From NCBI GenBank assembly GCA_000149265.1, contig CH003313.1:2229682-2293681 (forward strand): DNA of 64,000 nt. The letters run 5' to 3'. A model generated the notes under the pieces. That model had not been told where the DNA came from and did no database searches. It was given only the letters and a program-made list of their open reading frames with translations. Shown piece by piece: positions 11,511-24,100 of the stretch. This DNA comes from Ciona savignyi. Its lineage: Eukaryota > Chordata > Ascidiacea > Phlebobranchia > Cionidae. Numbering within the stretch: the stretch's first letter is position 1; each line of letters begins with the position of its first letter. Both the position numbers and the translations under genes were made by a program.

Positions 11511-12564
11511 TAGAAAAATAAATGTTTATAAAAATTATTACTCTAAGCCTCGAAGAAAATATATGATGGCATAGAAGAATACAATACTTTATTCAAAAAT
11601 GGAGGAACACGTTTTAATATGGGCAGTGCTTCGGTTTTAAGCTGTAGGCTTGCAGATTTGAAATTGTTTATTGACTTAAAGATGTTGTCCGGGGCTAAGG
11701 CATTAGGCGGATATCCCACTAATCTAGTGGATTAATGGGTTCTTTTAAAACTAAAGTCTTAGTCATAAATAGATGCGTATAGATGCGCAATAGATGCGAC
11801 AACCTTATGGTGTGCAATTTGACGATTACCTCTATGAAAACGTTCACTTACTTATTTGCAAGGTAATCCAAAGATCACCCGTGCCCGTTTTTCATTTGTA
11901 TGTTTATAAGCTTATATTGTTGTGCAAAAAAGGCGTCATGAAAAGCACTTTAGTGATGTAAACAAGAACATAAATGACGCCAGTAACTACATAATCTTTA
12001 TGATTGTTTTATTTGGACCTTAGAATAATATATAGGCCTAATAGTAGTTAGTTTAGTAATATATAACTAATATATAAAAGTTTAGTATAATAGTATTTCT
12101 ATGATTGGGCCATGTTTGTCCTCCATTGTTTCAAAAAGTCAGAAAAGAAGGATTTTGGTCATTGCGAGACTATAAACGGAAAGTAATATATACTCTTTAA
12201 TCAAGCTTGCTTTATGTTTGTTCTGAAATCGAACCGTAATCATGAATATATTAATTAGAGTTCCTATTGTCTTCTAATGTTACACATGTGGGAACAAATA
12301 CTCATTTCGAATATTTAACTTTTACCTCCGTGAATGTTAAAACACGAGTGAATAGTAAAACACACGAAAACCCGAGCATTGCAGGGCGTTTTATATGATT
12401 CAGATGTTATTTAATTTGTAGCACAACCAATAATCCTGTGGTATTAATAATGCTAAATGCAAGAGGTAATTTAACAATTTTATGTGTAATAACTCTCGTT
12501 GCGTTTATCCATTCACGATGAGAGAACATGAATATCCTATCTTTGTTGTCCACGCATCAGTTCA

Positions 12565-12720
12565 ATTTATTTTTTGTTTCCACAATAAAAACACGAAGCA
12601 GGACATTTGATAATAATTTGTAAAACGGGAAAAAGGGCAAAACGACAGTCGTTAAAACATGTCTAAAAACTAATCAATTAATTACTTTCGGCAAATTAAG
12701 ACGTTGCCGTCAAACCCATC
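12565..12720 (+). repeat. GACAGTCGTT-type interspersed repeat
   Basis: Second well-preserved copy. The palindrome is at 12641-12653, with the same upstream GAAGCAGGACATTTGATAAT and downstream GACGTTGCCGTCAAACCC blocks. Confidence 0.75.
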
Positions 12721-13949
12721 ACAATACACGGATGGGAATATGTGAATGCGATAAACTAACATAGAGGAAGAAATAACTAGTTGCAACGTGAAATTATATA
12801 AAACTAATAGTACAAGCTGGCCATTCAATATGAAACTGAGGGGCATACTGGCAGATATCCTGTGTACTTTAAACGGTGGGAACCAATTCAAAAATGGATC
12901 GCAGGAAACTAAGATCATTATTGGGGAAACTATTATGTAGATTGTGTAACGTGTCGTTTAAATTTTACTGTAAAATTTAAAAAAATAGCGCATACCATAG
13001 CGTATACCATACTAATGAACCAACAAATAAAACACCAAAAATATTTTTCTTGCCTAGCCAGAGTCACAACCGACAAGCTTCTGACCGGGTTTTATTCTAC
13101 AATCTTTAGACTGAAATGTGACTTATGTAAAGATTTAGATATTTATTTCTATTTTCTACCATTTCGACTCTTGCAAATATTTACATTCATTTATTTATTC
13201 ACACTTTCAGTCTTTGATTTGTAATACATTATTTTCCAAAGGCAATATTCAATTCTCTTGTGACGTCAACATCAATCATGCGTATCGTTTCCTCGCACCA
13301 TCTGTGAGGACACGTCGGTGTCTTGGCGACTTCCTCAGCAGATTTATTGTGGATTAAGATATTCGGTCGTTTATTGGAGATTTTTGGTGACTATTGCTTT
13401 GTATCTCTTTAAACGTTGAATAAAATTTTAGTCTGCGAAGTCATTTTTTGCTTACGCAATTTGATAGCACCCTTGTTAGCTTTTAAAATATCGAGAATAA
13501 GTGCGGTTATTTTTTCTTGGTGAAATCGTAGACACTTTGTATGTAGGGAGAGTCTATGGTGTAATCTAGACTAGACAGACCAACACTGTACACTTTCATT
13601 TAGGTATTTTTGAATATAGAAAAGTTGTGGAAAAAGTTCTGCCTTCATTTCTTATATTTAAAAGGCGAAAAGAGTAAAAAGGATAAGGGGATGCCTATTT
13701 TTACTCAGAATCGCATGGAACCCTAGCCTGGGCAATATTAAAAGGAGGGAAAGTGGGAAAGAGGAAAGGAGGGAAACTGCTTACCAAAACAATGGATATA
13801 AATTTTAACTCTTTCCTAAACGCTAATCTCAACCCAAACTATAACCCCATGTTTAAAACTAACCCTAATGCCTTAATATTCATTTCAGAATACAGTTTTC
13901 CTCCTTCACGTCTTCCCGCTTTCCCTCCTTTTAGTTTCCCCCCTAGCCC

Positions 13950-14042
13950 TCCAAGCGTTCATAACGATCCAAGTGATCCTGTAGTAATTAGATGTACTAG
14001 TAATATAGTAATTAGATGTACTAGTGTAGTAATTAGATGTAC
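13950..14042. repeat. Foldback-family remnant with a short tandem array
   Basis: TCCAAGCG and GATCCTGTAGTAATTAGATG match one arm of the 17036-17120 foldback. The terminal unit GTAGTAATTAGATGTAC is then repeated about three times in tandem (13980-14042). Confidence 0.6.
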
Positions 14043-14379
14043 CGGACGAAAAGTGCTCAGAGATTTGAGTAAAAGTAATTCTAACTCTGTCACAGGGACT
14101 CACAGCACCTATCATAACCCCATAACCAACTCTTTTAATTAAAAATGCCTAAACTTGCATGGTACAATATTTAGTTAAAAAGTATGTTTCACTCCAAAAT
14201 AATTTACTTTATCTGTTTTTAATCTTTTATATTCCTAATTTCTTATCCAAATCTGTTGTAGTTTTTGGCTGTTTCAATGACATTGGCTGTCCTAGTGACA
14301 CTACATGTTCGATTTGCCATTAATTTTATGTTTATTCACCCACCAGATTTTCGAGTTAGTTGTTAATTAAAAAATCAAG

Positions 14380-17300
14380 ATGAGCGGTGAAACATTCGGT
14401 GAAACAGTCAGCAATGCAATCAACAGCTTTGTCAACGAGACTTTCCAAAAAACAAACCAAACTACGAAAACTCCAGCAACACCAGAAGGCAAACTTGTGG
14501 CATACACTGCACTCATAACCATGGCAGTTGTCCCCGTTATCATTGGCTCATATCGATCTGTGAAGTACTTGGAAAAACAAAGGGTAATATTTTCGAAACT
14601 AAAAAAACAGAAACTAATAAGATCTTTTTAATGACCTGTTTTTCATGGGTAAACGCGCGAATATTGTACCCCTATAATCTGTGTTTTTTCACAGTTAACG
14701 GGAGAGAAACCGGACACGATCACAAAAGATGACGCTATGAAGTTCCCCCTAGTGGCGAGCGGAATGCTGTTCGGGATTTATTGCTTCTTCAAGTTGTTCT
14801 CCCAGGATCACATCAACATCCTCGTCAGCTTCTATTTCTTTGTTCTCGGGATCTTCGCCATGTCGCAAATCATTGGGTAAGTTCATGCTAGAATCTGCTA
14901 GTGCAGGGGTCCGCAACCTGCGAGTGAAATCTTACTCACTCGAAATTGGATGGATTTTTGGCCCTGCTAATTGGAAAATGCTAAGCACTGGTTAGTAATA
15001 TGCCACTCTACTTTACATTGCAGGCCTTACATCGAGAACCTGATACCCTCCTCATTTCCCAACATCCCGTATCACCTACATTTAACTGAGGGGGAAGGTG
15101 ATAGCAAATCAGGTAATTGATGGATTCCTTTTTTTATGTAATAATTATTGTTTAATGAATGTTTGTTAGTGTAAGGATAGGATATTCATGTTTTTCCTAG
15201 GGGGTTAGCACACAGGCAATCATCAGATCACCTCGCCCCCACCGCCAGGTTATCTTTTGCAGTGTGTTGTGTATGATTCACAGGTTTCTTCAATTTAGTA
15301 GAACCCTTTAATCCGCTGGGGTTAGTCAATGTCTGTTAAGTTGGCCAAGTACACAACGGAATATCTATGACCAGTTTCCTACATGCAGCCCTTTGGCCGA
15401 AAGGTGACACACTAATCCACCAGACTAATTGTAGTACTGTATATTGGTTGTCAATGCAAATATAAGTTTTTAAATGATAAGTTTCTTCTGTAATGTTTAT
15501 AAATACATATAAAACTTTGTACACGCTTAAAATATCATTAAGTTACCATACAACAATTTTCTTGAAATAAAAATAAGTCTTAACCAGAAATTCAACATGG
15601 GAATATTTGATCTACCTTAATGTACATCATTCTTGTCCTTAATTGACTTCATTCTTGTTTGTGCTGTTAATTAGAAAATACAATGAAAAGCGAAAAAGTG
15701 ACTTTGTTATTATAGTACATTCGGGTTAAAATTGGTCGAAATAAAATGGGATTGCGGTAAAAAGCCTGTGCATTATTAATGTAATGATGTGTAGAATAGG
15801 AGAAATTTGTTATAATCAAACAAAATTCACACTAAATTAGGCAAATATTTAACTTATATAATTATTCAAAATAAGTTATATCAAAACTCACACTCTTTAA
15901 ACCAGTGGTTCTTAAACTTTTTCAGTCGCGCCCCCCTTGAGATTTGTGATTCATGCTCACGCCTCCCCTACTCAAAAATCAAATTTACGAAATTTATTTG
16001 CCATTACCCTGCTTAGTGTAAAGGATGCAAGGGTTCGCGAACCGTTTTTTTTAAGTTCGCGAATTACAAAATTTAACAAAATCGCGAAAATATAAATTAC
16101 CGTTACTGATTTCGCGCACTTTTAATAATAAAACATCAACACAATATAATATAACATTGTTTGCCCTTGCTTTTACTTTGCATTATTGACGCATAATAAG
16201 CATTTCTATCACATCGCAACAATAGCCATTATGCGTTAATATACCACGATTCCTTTATTTATGATTGGCGGAGATACGACACACCTCTTTATAATAAGGT
16301 TATATGGTGTTTTAACAAGTAAGATTACTCGTTTCAAAGGCTTCGTTTCGTCGATATTCGTTCTATCCTACACGCATTAACTCACGACACGTTTATTGTA
16401 GTTTATCATTACTACTTAATAACAGTATTGTTTGCTTTTTTGCTTAATGAATAATCTTTCTGGCTTTAAAGATTAGTTGTAGAGGTTCTGAAACCGCATT
16501 CTAAGGCAATTTAACATAGCTAAAGCGCGAAAACTATTTTCTCGTATTCCACGAATTCGCGAATCGTTTCAAAATCGTTAATTCGAACCCTGCAATATGT
16601 CACTGTCATGCTCGCGCCCCCCTTGAGAAGCTTCCACGCCCCCCAAGGGGGGCGCGCCCCCCAGTTTAAGAACCCCTGCTTTAAACAATAACTAGTCTTT
16701 ACTAATATTGGCTATATCCACAGTTCTTGTTGACTTGGATTTTGATCGAAGATATGCAGCGACTCTTGTCCTTTTTGCTCTGGTGTCTGGATTTTATGCA
16801 GTGAAAAAGGTAATAAAATTGAAAACTAAATCAAACAACCAAAAAAAAAATATGTATATGCGTGTTCACAGTTGGTCATTTATGTATTTGTTACTATCAT
16901 ATTTCTCTATAAATTAGAGTCTTTACAATCACTTTTTCTTCTGGTAAAATTTTACAATAAATCGAAAATATTCAAATAAAAAGTAGAATAAATTATAGAA
17001 TGTGTTATAATGAAGAATACAACCATTAGGGTGCCCCTAATTACTATAGGATCGCTTAGAGGGCTTGGAAGCCTAACCCTAAACCTCCAAGCGTTCTAAG
17101 CAATCCTGTAGTAATTACAGGTTTCGCAACTTTTACTCCCAAAATTGCCATTTTGCTGATGTAGAATATTTCATAAAATAACGAAACACCATATACCCAC
17201 CAGCACTGGCTGATAAATAATGTGATCGGTCTTTGTTTCGCCATCAATGGAGTTGAACTGTTACAACTGAGCAGCATCGGAACTGGATGTATTCTTCTTA

Positions 17301-20300
17301 TCGGTTCGTCATTTGTCAGCTTATTTTTCTATATTTAAATGATTTGTCGTTTGATGTGTTTTTTTTTTAATCGTCATTTTTCAGCCGTTTTTTTCTTCTA
17401 GACAACGACAGTCATTATAGCACTGATAATCGTTACCTTTGGCTAACTGTCGTTTATTGCAGTATGTATTTAAATATCAATTGGATCCATGGGATCCACG
17501 TAACCTCTGTCAAGGGTCTTGCCCTAAGACTATGTGTGGATGAATATTTTAGTTCATGATCTCTATATTTAAAACCTTGGCCATACTCAAACTCTGTATG
17601 TAATAAAATTTCAAATTTATTATTTTATTAAGCGAACATAAGCAAATTTACCAGGTTAACCCATATGTGCTGCTTAACTGTTATAATCCAACCCACCAAG
17701 AACTTTACTTTCCCACATCTTGCCCGCCAACTAGAGAAATTGCCCACCCCTATTTTTAAAAACACAGCCATGTTAACATATGTGCTTTCAAGTGATAATG
17801 CACCTTGGAACCTGTAATAAAACAACAAGTTTACTCGGACTCATCACAAAAATTTCAGGTTTATTTTTCTACGATGTGTTCTGGGTGTTCGGCACGAACG
17901 TGATGGTACTTGTGGCACGGAAGTTTAACGCACCAATCAAAGGTAGGTGCTCTTGTTCTTCATTTTTTCCCATGATTTGTAACAAACAACTTTTTCAGTG
18001 GTTTTCCCTCAAGATTTCTTGGTCGAAGGTATCTTTGGAAAGAACATGGCCATGTTGGGATTGGGGGACATTGTTATTCCAGGTAATAGTTATTAAGACT
18101 ACAGGCTTCATATAAAATACAGTCTACCATATATATGCATGCTTAAGTATATAATATGTTCGCGCTTGTCCCTGTATATCGGAAAACCAGGGAGGGTTAA
18201 CACACTGTTCAAGTTACCAGAGTTATTGCAGTGTGTTGTGTTTGTGTATGATTCACTTCTTCCTTTAATTTACTAAAACTCATTAATCTGCTGGGTTCAG
18301 GCAATGTTTGTTAAGTGGCTTGCCCAAAAGACAAAACTGGCTAGCTAGTGACCAGTATCGAACCTACAACCCTTGTAGTTCAAAGGCGACGCACTAACCC
18401 ACCACACTAATTGGTTAGATAAATTAAGGTATGCCGTCTTACATAAATAATACATGGTTCAGACTTCAGAGAATTATTTTTACTCGTATGTCTGCACATA
18501 CATGTACACAAGGCATGACTTACCAATAATGTGGGAAATATGTGATTAAACATGCATACAATGGTACTTGTTTACATCCACTTGACCTTGACTTTATAAT
18601 TACTAATCATTGAGCTTGATAAGATTTTGAATCACATTTACATATTTATCGACTCTTTGAAGTAGCTTTTAGTATTTTTAAGTATATGTGACTTACAAGC
18701 CAAAGATAATTGAAATCTAACAATAAAAAAGATTTCAATATGAAAGCAGTCATTAAATTGGTTATTTTTTTGGTGTTAACTACATTTGTGCATTGATAAT
18801 AGATGATATAAACGCTCTCTGTAATATTGAACACTACTATTGATAATAAAATTAGATCACTGCACAAATAAAATACACTCTATCTCTAAGAAAAGAATGG
18901 ACTGTATAATAACTTTATAATCTCTTGTGGAGAAATCCGGCTTATGTATTTATCTCAAAATATTTCCATCTCGAAATGATTTGTCTCAAATATATTTTGC
19001 AAAACATAACCCCCCAAATTTGAAAGGGTTATTTTATAGTGTCCAAATGATATGTTTAGCGTCATAATATTTAAGTTGGCTTCCCCATTATTTAAGCATT
19101 TTATTTTTGTAAACACAATGTCGATACCCGTAGCAGTGTGTGGCTCTCCCGCAGTTAGAATTTAGTCTACAATAAATGCAAAATCTGAGATGCAAAACTT
19201 CCAAAAATCACGCAATTATTAGATAATGTGGTCATGTTAAAACCAATAAATTTCATTGACCTTTTTGGTCTAACCATTGTGCATTACTTTCTAGCTAATT
19301 TCTTTAATTTCTTACCTTTAGTTTGTTAAACTGTAACTTTTCTTTTTTTCTGATCAAATCCCTAACTATTATTTTTGAACTTACGTAACCTGCTACCTCT
19401 TCACAGGTATCTTCATTGCACTGCTCCTGCGATTTGATATGAGGTAAGCTTTAGGGAGTTTAAAAAATATGTATGAGGTAATCACAAGTAGTGTCAACTG
19501 TCAACCTATGTTTACGTGTCAGCAAACACTTAGTCTTAGTAACATAAATACGAAGAGCAGGGTGTTGTATTTTGCATATATACTTCATCACGCTCAAGTT
19601 AGTCACGACAATACCCTGTCTGTATCATTATATAACCCTTTCTGCTCAAGTTAGTAACAAATATACTTCACCCCGCTATTTTTTGCCATAAAATCCCACC
19701 CCAATGTCCTCCCGTCTCAACGCCGCTGCTGTGCAGCATATTATTGAAGTTACAGTTCTGGGTCTCAGTAATGTGGAAAAACTTCTATTAATAATAAAAC
19801 ATGATCACTAACACATGACCACCTATCAATTTGACCACTAATTTGGAAAATTGTTAAGTTTAAAATTTTCCCAACACTGTAAATTCAAATAACAAATCAC
19901 AATTTGAACATGTGTCGCCGCTGAACCTATAATTTATCGAACTTTTCAGTTTGAAGAGAGAAAACAACCTGTATTTCAAAACCGGCATGATAGCTTACTT
20001 TCTTGGTTTGTTGACGACCATAGTTGTGATGGTTGTGTTCAACCACGCGCAGCCTGCCCTGCTATACCTGGTCCCAGCATGCATCATAGCACCACTGGCT
20101 GTTGCAGCTTACAAGGGGGATTTGGAAGCCATGTTTGGGTGAGTTGTGTGATTTCGTGGCGAGTGGAAATGTGGCACAGATGGTGTTTGTTGATGTCGCA
20201 ATATTAACAGCTGGGTTAGTATATTGCTAAGCACTGGTTTCTTATAAACTCGTACCTAAAAGCAACATTCCTAAACAGTTTTTCCAAGAGGTATGTGTGG

Positions 20301-20529
20301 ATTTAGTACAATAGCCAATATAATAAATTCTGTAATATTACTGCAACACACAGAATTATTGTCAAATCTAAAAATCCATTGTGTAAAAATAAGATTTTAT
20401 TCTTTTTTAAATTATGTTGAAATTGGGCTACGTCTTTGAATAACATGTCTTGTTTTCAGATATTCCGATGAAAAGACTTTGAAATCGGAAGAAACTGTGA
20501 AAGAAGAAAGTGACAAAAAGACAGAATAA
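14380..20529 (+). CDS. HM13: Signal peptide peptidase (intramembrane aspartyl protease)
   Basis: SPP cleaves remnant signal peptides and other type II segments within the ER membrane. Ten exons: 14380-14583, 14695-14876, 15024-15112, 16724-16809, 17204-17303, 17859-17942, 17999-18082, 19407-19443, 19950-20138 and 20460-20529. They total 1125 nt, giving 374 aa; human SPP has 377. The catalytic pair is present: FFYD with Asp226, and LGLGD with Asp272, the same 46-residue spacing as in the human enzyme. The QPALLYLVP motif (about 323-331) is intact. N-glycosylation sequons NET (Asn19) and NQT (Asn26) precede the first membrane segment, as in vertebrate SPP. The C-terminus KKTE fits a KKXX ER-retrieval signal. 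The start is the ATG after a leader with no upstream in-frame ATG nearby. Introns carry two antisense SINEs and a hAT element. Confidence 0.97.
15171..15432 (-). mobile_element. tRNA-headed SINE (family A), inverted
   Basis: Read on the minus strand it runs from a GTCTGGTGG-like head at the right to the ATGAATATCC-type tail at the left. It is antisense to SPP, in the intron after exon 3. Confidence 0.85.
15903..16678. mobile_element. Non-autonomous hAT element with perfect 8-bp TSD
   Basis: A 776-bp element in an SPP intron, ending 45 bases before the exon 4 acceptor. The ends are CAGTGGTTCTTAAACT and AGTTTAAGAACCCCTG. CTTTAAAC occurs at 15895-15902 and again at 16679-16686, an exact target duplication. 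Sub-terminal GCGCCCCCCTTGAGA sequence is present near both ends. No transposase ORF is visible. A related element lies at 24849-25158. Confidence 0.92.
17036..17120. repeat. 85-bp foldback element
   Basis: The left arm CCTAATTACTATAGGATCGC, continuing to GGCTTGGA, is the imperfect reverse complement of the right arm, which starts TCCAAGCG and ends GTAGTAATTACAG. The loop is about 15 bases. It sits in an SPP intron 83 bases before exon 5. Related copies are at 7168-7262, 13950-14042 and 36188-36280. Confidence 0.75.
18170..18417 (-). mobile_element. tRNA-headed SINE (family A), inverted
   Basis: Minus-oriented copy in the SPP intron after exon 7, between a diverged tail (TCCCTGTATATCGG) and a head read as ACGCACTAACCCACCACACT. 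It is antisense to SPP. Confidence 0.8.
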
Positions 20530-20958
20530 TGTGGAGTTGCAAGAGATTTCCATACAGAATTGCAGTGTGTTGTTTGTGTAGTTTTGTCTCTGCCCCGCTG
20601 GTTATACACACGTCACTCTGGTATTTCTATTGCGTTGGTTGATAGCAGCCCCAATTCCAACAGACTAATATAGTTTAGTGGAATTCTGTGTATAAATAGC
20701 TGTTTAATTTGGTGTTTAATCATTGTTTTAAGACCTGAAATTCGTTCACATTTAATGGTCCGAAAGTGAGTCCATTTAAACAATCTAAAGCAAATATTCT
20801 TTTCTACATTTGTCCACCTTGCCAAATCAAAAGTGTTTGGCAATCAATATCTGCGGGAATCTCTTTTTAAGAAAATGGTTTTTATTTTTTATCCGCCACT
20901 TTTACCGCAGAGGTAAACGTTATGGTGTTCTTAGTGCAATGTCGTTTTCATGGAGAGA

Positions 20959-20964
20959 AATAAA
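20959..20964 (+). promoter_or_regulatory. Poly(A) signal for SPP
   Basis: First AATAAA after the SPP stop, 430 bases downstream. A minus-strand AATAAA for HVCN1 lies at 20987-20992, so the two 3' UTRs meet or overlap here. Confidence 0.55.
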
Positions 20965-20986
20965 AACATGGTTGTACATAAAATCA

Positions 20987-20992
20987 TTTATT
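20987..20992 (-). promoter_or_regulatory. Poly(A) signal for HVCN1
   Basis: TTTATT on the + strand, that is AATAAA on the minus strand, about 137 bases past the HVCN1 stop codon. Confidence 0.55.
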
Positions 20993-21128
20993 CGAGTGAA
21001 TAATACTGAGAATAAATCATTGCACAGAGGTGAAATAGATGGAACTGCGTTGTGAAAAAAGGCAACAAAAGTCGGAACATGACTCATTTTTATATAAAAT
21101 TTGAGTCGCACGATTCTGTAGAAAACAT

Positions 21129-24100
21129 TTAAACACTAGAGGCACTATAATCATGAACTTGCACATTAGTAGTAGATGGAGGCACGTGTGGGGGAACTTC
21201 AATTCCATTGCGTTTCATAATCTCATGAAGGCATGTAATTTCTGGAAAGGCAAAATTAGAATTATTCTGTTCATGAACAGCGATATGGTATGTGATTCAC
21301 GTTTATTTCTTTGAATTGGAAAACCAAGGGGTTAACACACAGACAATCGTCAGATCACCTTGCGCCCAACGTCGAGCTAATGAGGTGTGTTGTGGATGAT
21401 TCACATGTTCCTTTAATTTAGTAGAACCCATTAATCCACTGGGTTCATGAAATGTCCGTTAAGTGTCTCGGCCAAGGACACAACCGACTAGCTAGCGACC
21501 AGTTTTGCACCTCCAACCTTTCAGTTGAAATGTGACACACTAACCCACCAGACTAATCAGTCGGACAAACTATATGTGACATAACGTTGGGGTAATGTTG
21601 AGGGCTAAGGGTTTGTGTTGGGGTTAGAGTTAAAAATATGACTGGGTTTTTCCCTTAAATTTTGTTGTGTATTTGTGTTCCTGCTTACCTTTGTCTTTTT
21701 CTTGAAGTTTCTCTTTTAAATCATCAATTTTGGCTTCAAGCTTTGAATTCTTCTGTTTAATTTCGTGAACGCGCTCGTCTGCCTTTGTCTTTACCGTCAC
21801 AATTATTCCTGGAATGAGATCCATCGGTCACTATTGTTGTATATGCAGTGATGGTAATATTTGTTTCAACTGTCAGTTAAAAAGGTATGTCGAAATCTGG
21901 AGTGGAAATTGTTATACTTTATTCATTATATTCTTAACCATGACAATGTTCGTTAAATGCCTTGCCCAATGACAGAGCCGACTAGCTAAAGACCAGTTTT
22001 GAACCTGTAACCTGTCGGTTGAAAGAAGCAATGCATTAAACCACTAGACTAATCTACTAATCTGTCGGATGAAATTTTACCCTATGAAGAGGGAAATTGT
22101 TATCATTCCACTATCTCAGATCCATGATATCTTGTAGGTTATACAGGCTTTTATGGCATACATTCCTTGTCTCAGTGCTGTGTGGAACCGACCCCTTCTA
22201 TTGTATCATACCACTAGTCTTTATTACCATATTAATTAAATATTAAACCTTTAGTGACAAGAGAAAATAATTGAAATTTAAATAAACATGGTAAAAGACA
22301 TAGTTTTAAATTTAATAATAAAATTTTACAGCCAAATAATATGGAGATTGGTTAATATTTAACCATTCCAAAATTGATTTTTTGCCTGTAGCAAGGCAGT
22401 GCTACACAAAACACCTAAAATTGGAAATCTAATCTTTAGGCAGATCTTATATTATTGTTGTTTGGATTTTTACTAAATTATTTTTACTGATTTATGAAAA
22501 CCTTAAAAAAGACAAGATACCATAATTTACATTAAAACAGAAAAGACTACAAAATAACAGACAATTAAACAAATGTCAAATTGCTTTCCTACTGTTAAAT
22601 TATAAACCTGGTAAATATGTGTAAATCTATCAGTATGGATGGTTTTTTTAATCAAACATTGATACTGGAATAGTAAAAAGTGTTTTTGTTGTAGATATGG
22701 ATGGTACAATACCGTTAACTGCGAGTAGCCATATGCAATGTTAACCATGGATAGGCAAACTTTTTGAGTCACAGGCCAAGATTATTTCATCTTAGATTGG
22801 CAGGCCAAGTGATCGATCCGCCACTTACATATAGTTTGCCACTGTTGATAAAAACACTAACAAATATGATACGTTACTGGTTATAACCAGAAAGCTCTGT
22901 TGCTACAATCAACGCAGAAATGTCAACACAGAAAATCCAGAATAAAAGAGCCAAAGGGTCGGATTTGGTCTGCGGCCAGTAGTTTGCTTATGTCTGCTCT
23001 AAACAAAGTCAGTAGGCATGTCCATAAGCATGTCAGGCACCATGTACCATACACTTTAAACAACTTATGAACAAAATCCTCCTCACCATTAATAATCCGG
23101 AAGACCCTCCAAAGACGTAGAATGACAAGGAGTCCAAGGGCAGCGAGGGCTTCACTCTCACCCACAAAAATAAGTGCGATGTCCACACCAAACGATATCA
23201 CCACGACCACTGCGTCCAACACTTCCACTTTGTGCCGAATAAAATGGTGAGGATCGGCGATTATCTGGACAATATTGATGATTATTATAGAGTCCGACAA
23301 TTTAGTCTGATGGGTTACTGCATGTCCTTTTAGTTGAAGGGTGGCAGGTACGAAACTGGTCGATAGCTAGTCGTTTGCGTTCTTGGGCAAGGAACTTTAC
23401 GGACATTGCCTAAAAAAAGCAGTGGATTAATGGGTTTCACTAAATTAAAGGAATGTCTCAATCATACACAACAAACTGCAAAAGCTCCGGTAACCCGACA
23501 GTGGGTGCAAGGTGATCTGACGATTGCCTGTGTGTTAAACCCCTTGATTTTTCCATTTGAAGGAATAAACATGAATATCTTAATATGTTCTGATAAGAAA
23601 TAGTGGATGTAAATAGGCATAGCCTAGTGGTTTATGTACTTACATTGATGTTTATTGTTTATAATTATGCATTGACATACTGACACCAAAATGTGCAGTT
23701 TAAAGTCCAAGTTATTAAGTACAATACAATGAATAGTTGGTAAAAATCAGAAGTCAATATTGGAATACATCTATGAATGTGCGTATATATAAAAATGTGC
23801 TTTTCAATTTGGGTTGTTTATTGTACTGGTAGTGCTAGTACTGGGAATTGCATATTCTTTGTCTATCTCTTTGTTTAGTTATGGGCAAGACAATGCAACG
23901 GGCAGAACACAAGTAATCAACATACTGCTTTGTGCCTCTAGTTAGATTAATGGACAAATTGTCGTGTATTGTATATGTTGAATATGGAGACAGTGCTATT
24001 TAGTTTAACCCATTAATTCACTAGATTTATCTTGCCCCTAAAAATACATCTGTACTATTTAGAGCAGTGTAAAATCTTTAATAACTGGTGATTTGACATC

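Larger units (their letters stand above)
8486..14340. other. Intergenic region without a recognised gene
   Basis: Between FAM91A1 and SPP. Open frames at 9038-9316 (+), 9488-9781 (-) and 9583-9867 (-) have no family likeness that I recognise. The 9370-9560 stretch is more GC-rich than its surroundings and could be a promoter or non-coding exon. The rest is AT-rich DNA with two copies of the GACAGTCGTT repeat, a degenerate SINE around 11640-11770 and the assembly gap. Confidence 0.6.

Noticed and set aside
13753-14142. Plus-strand 129-aa ORF upstream of SPP
   Set aside because: It is low-complexity (Asn, Pro and Ser runs), partly made of the foldback repeat array, with no splice or family support.
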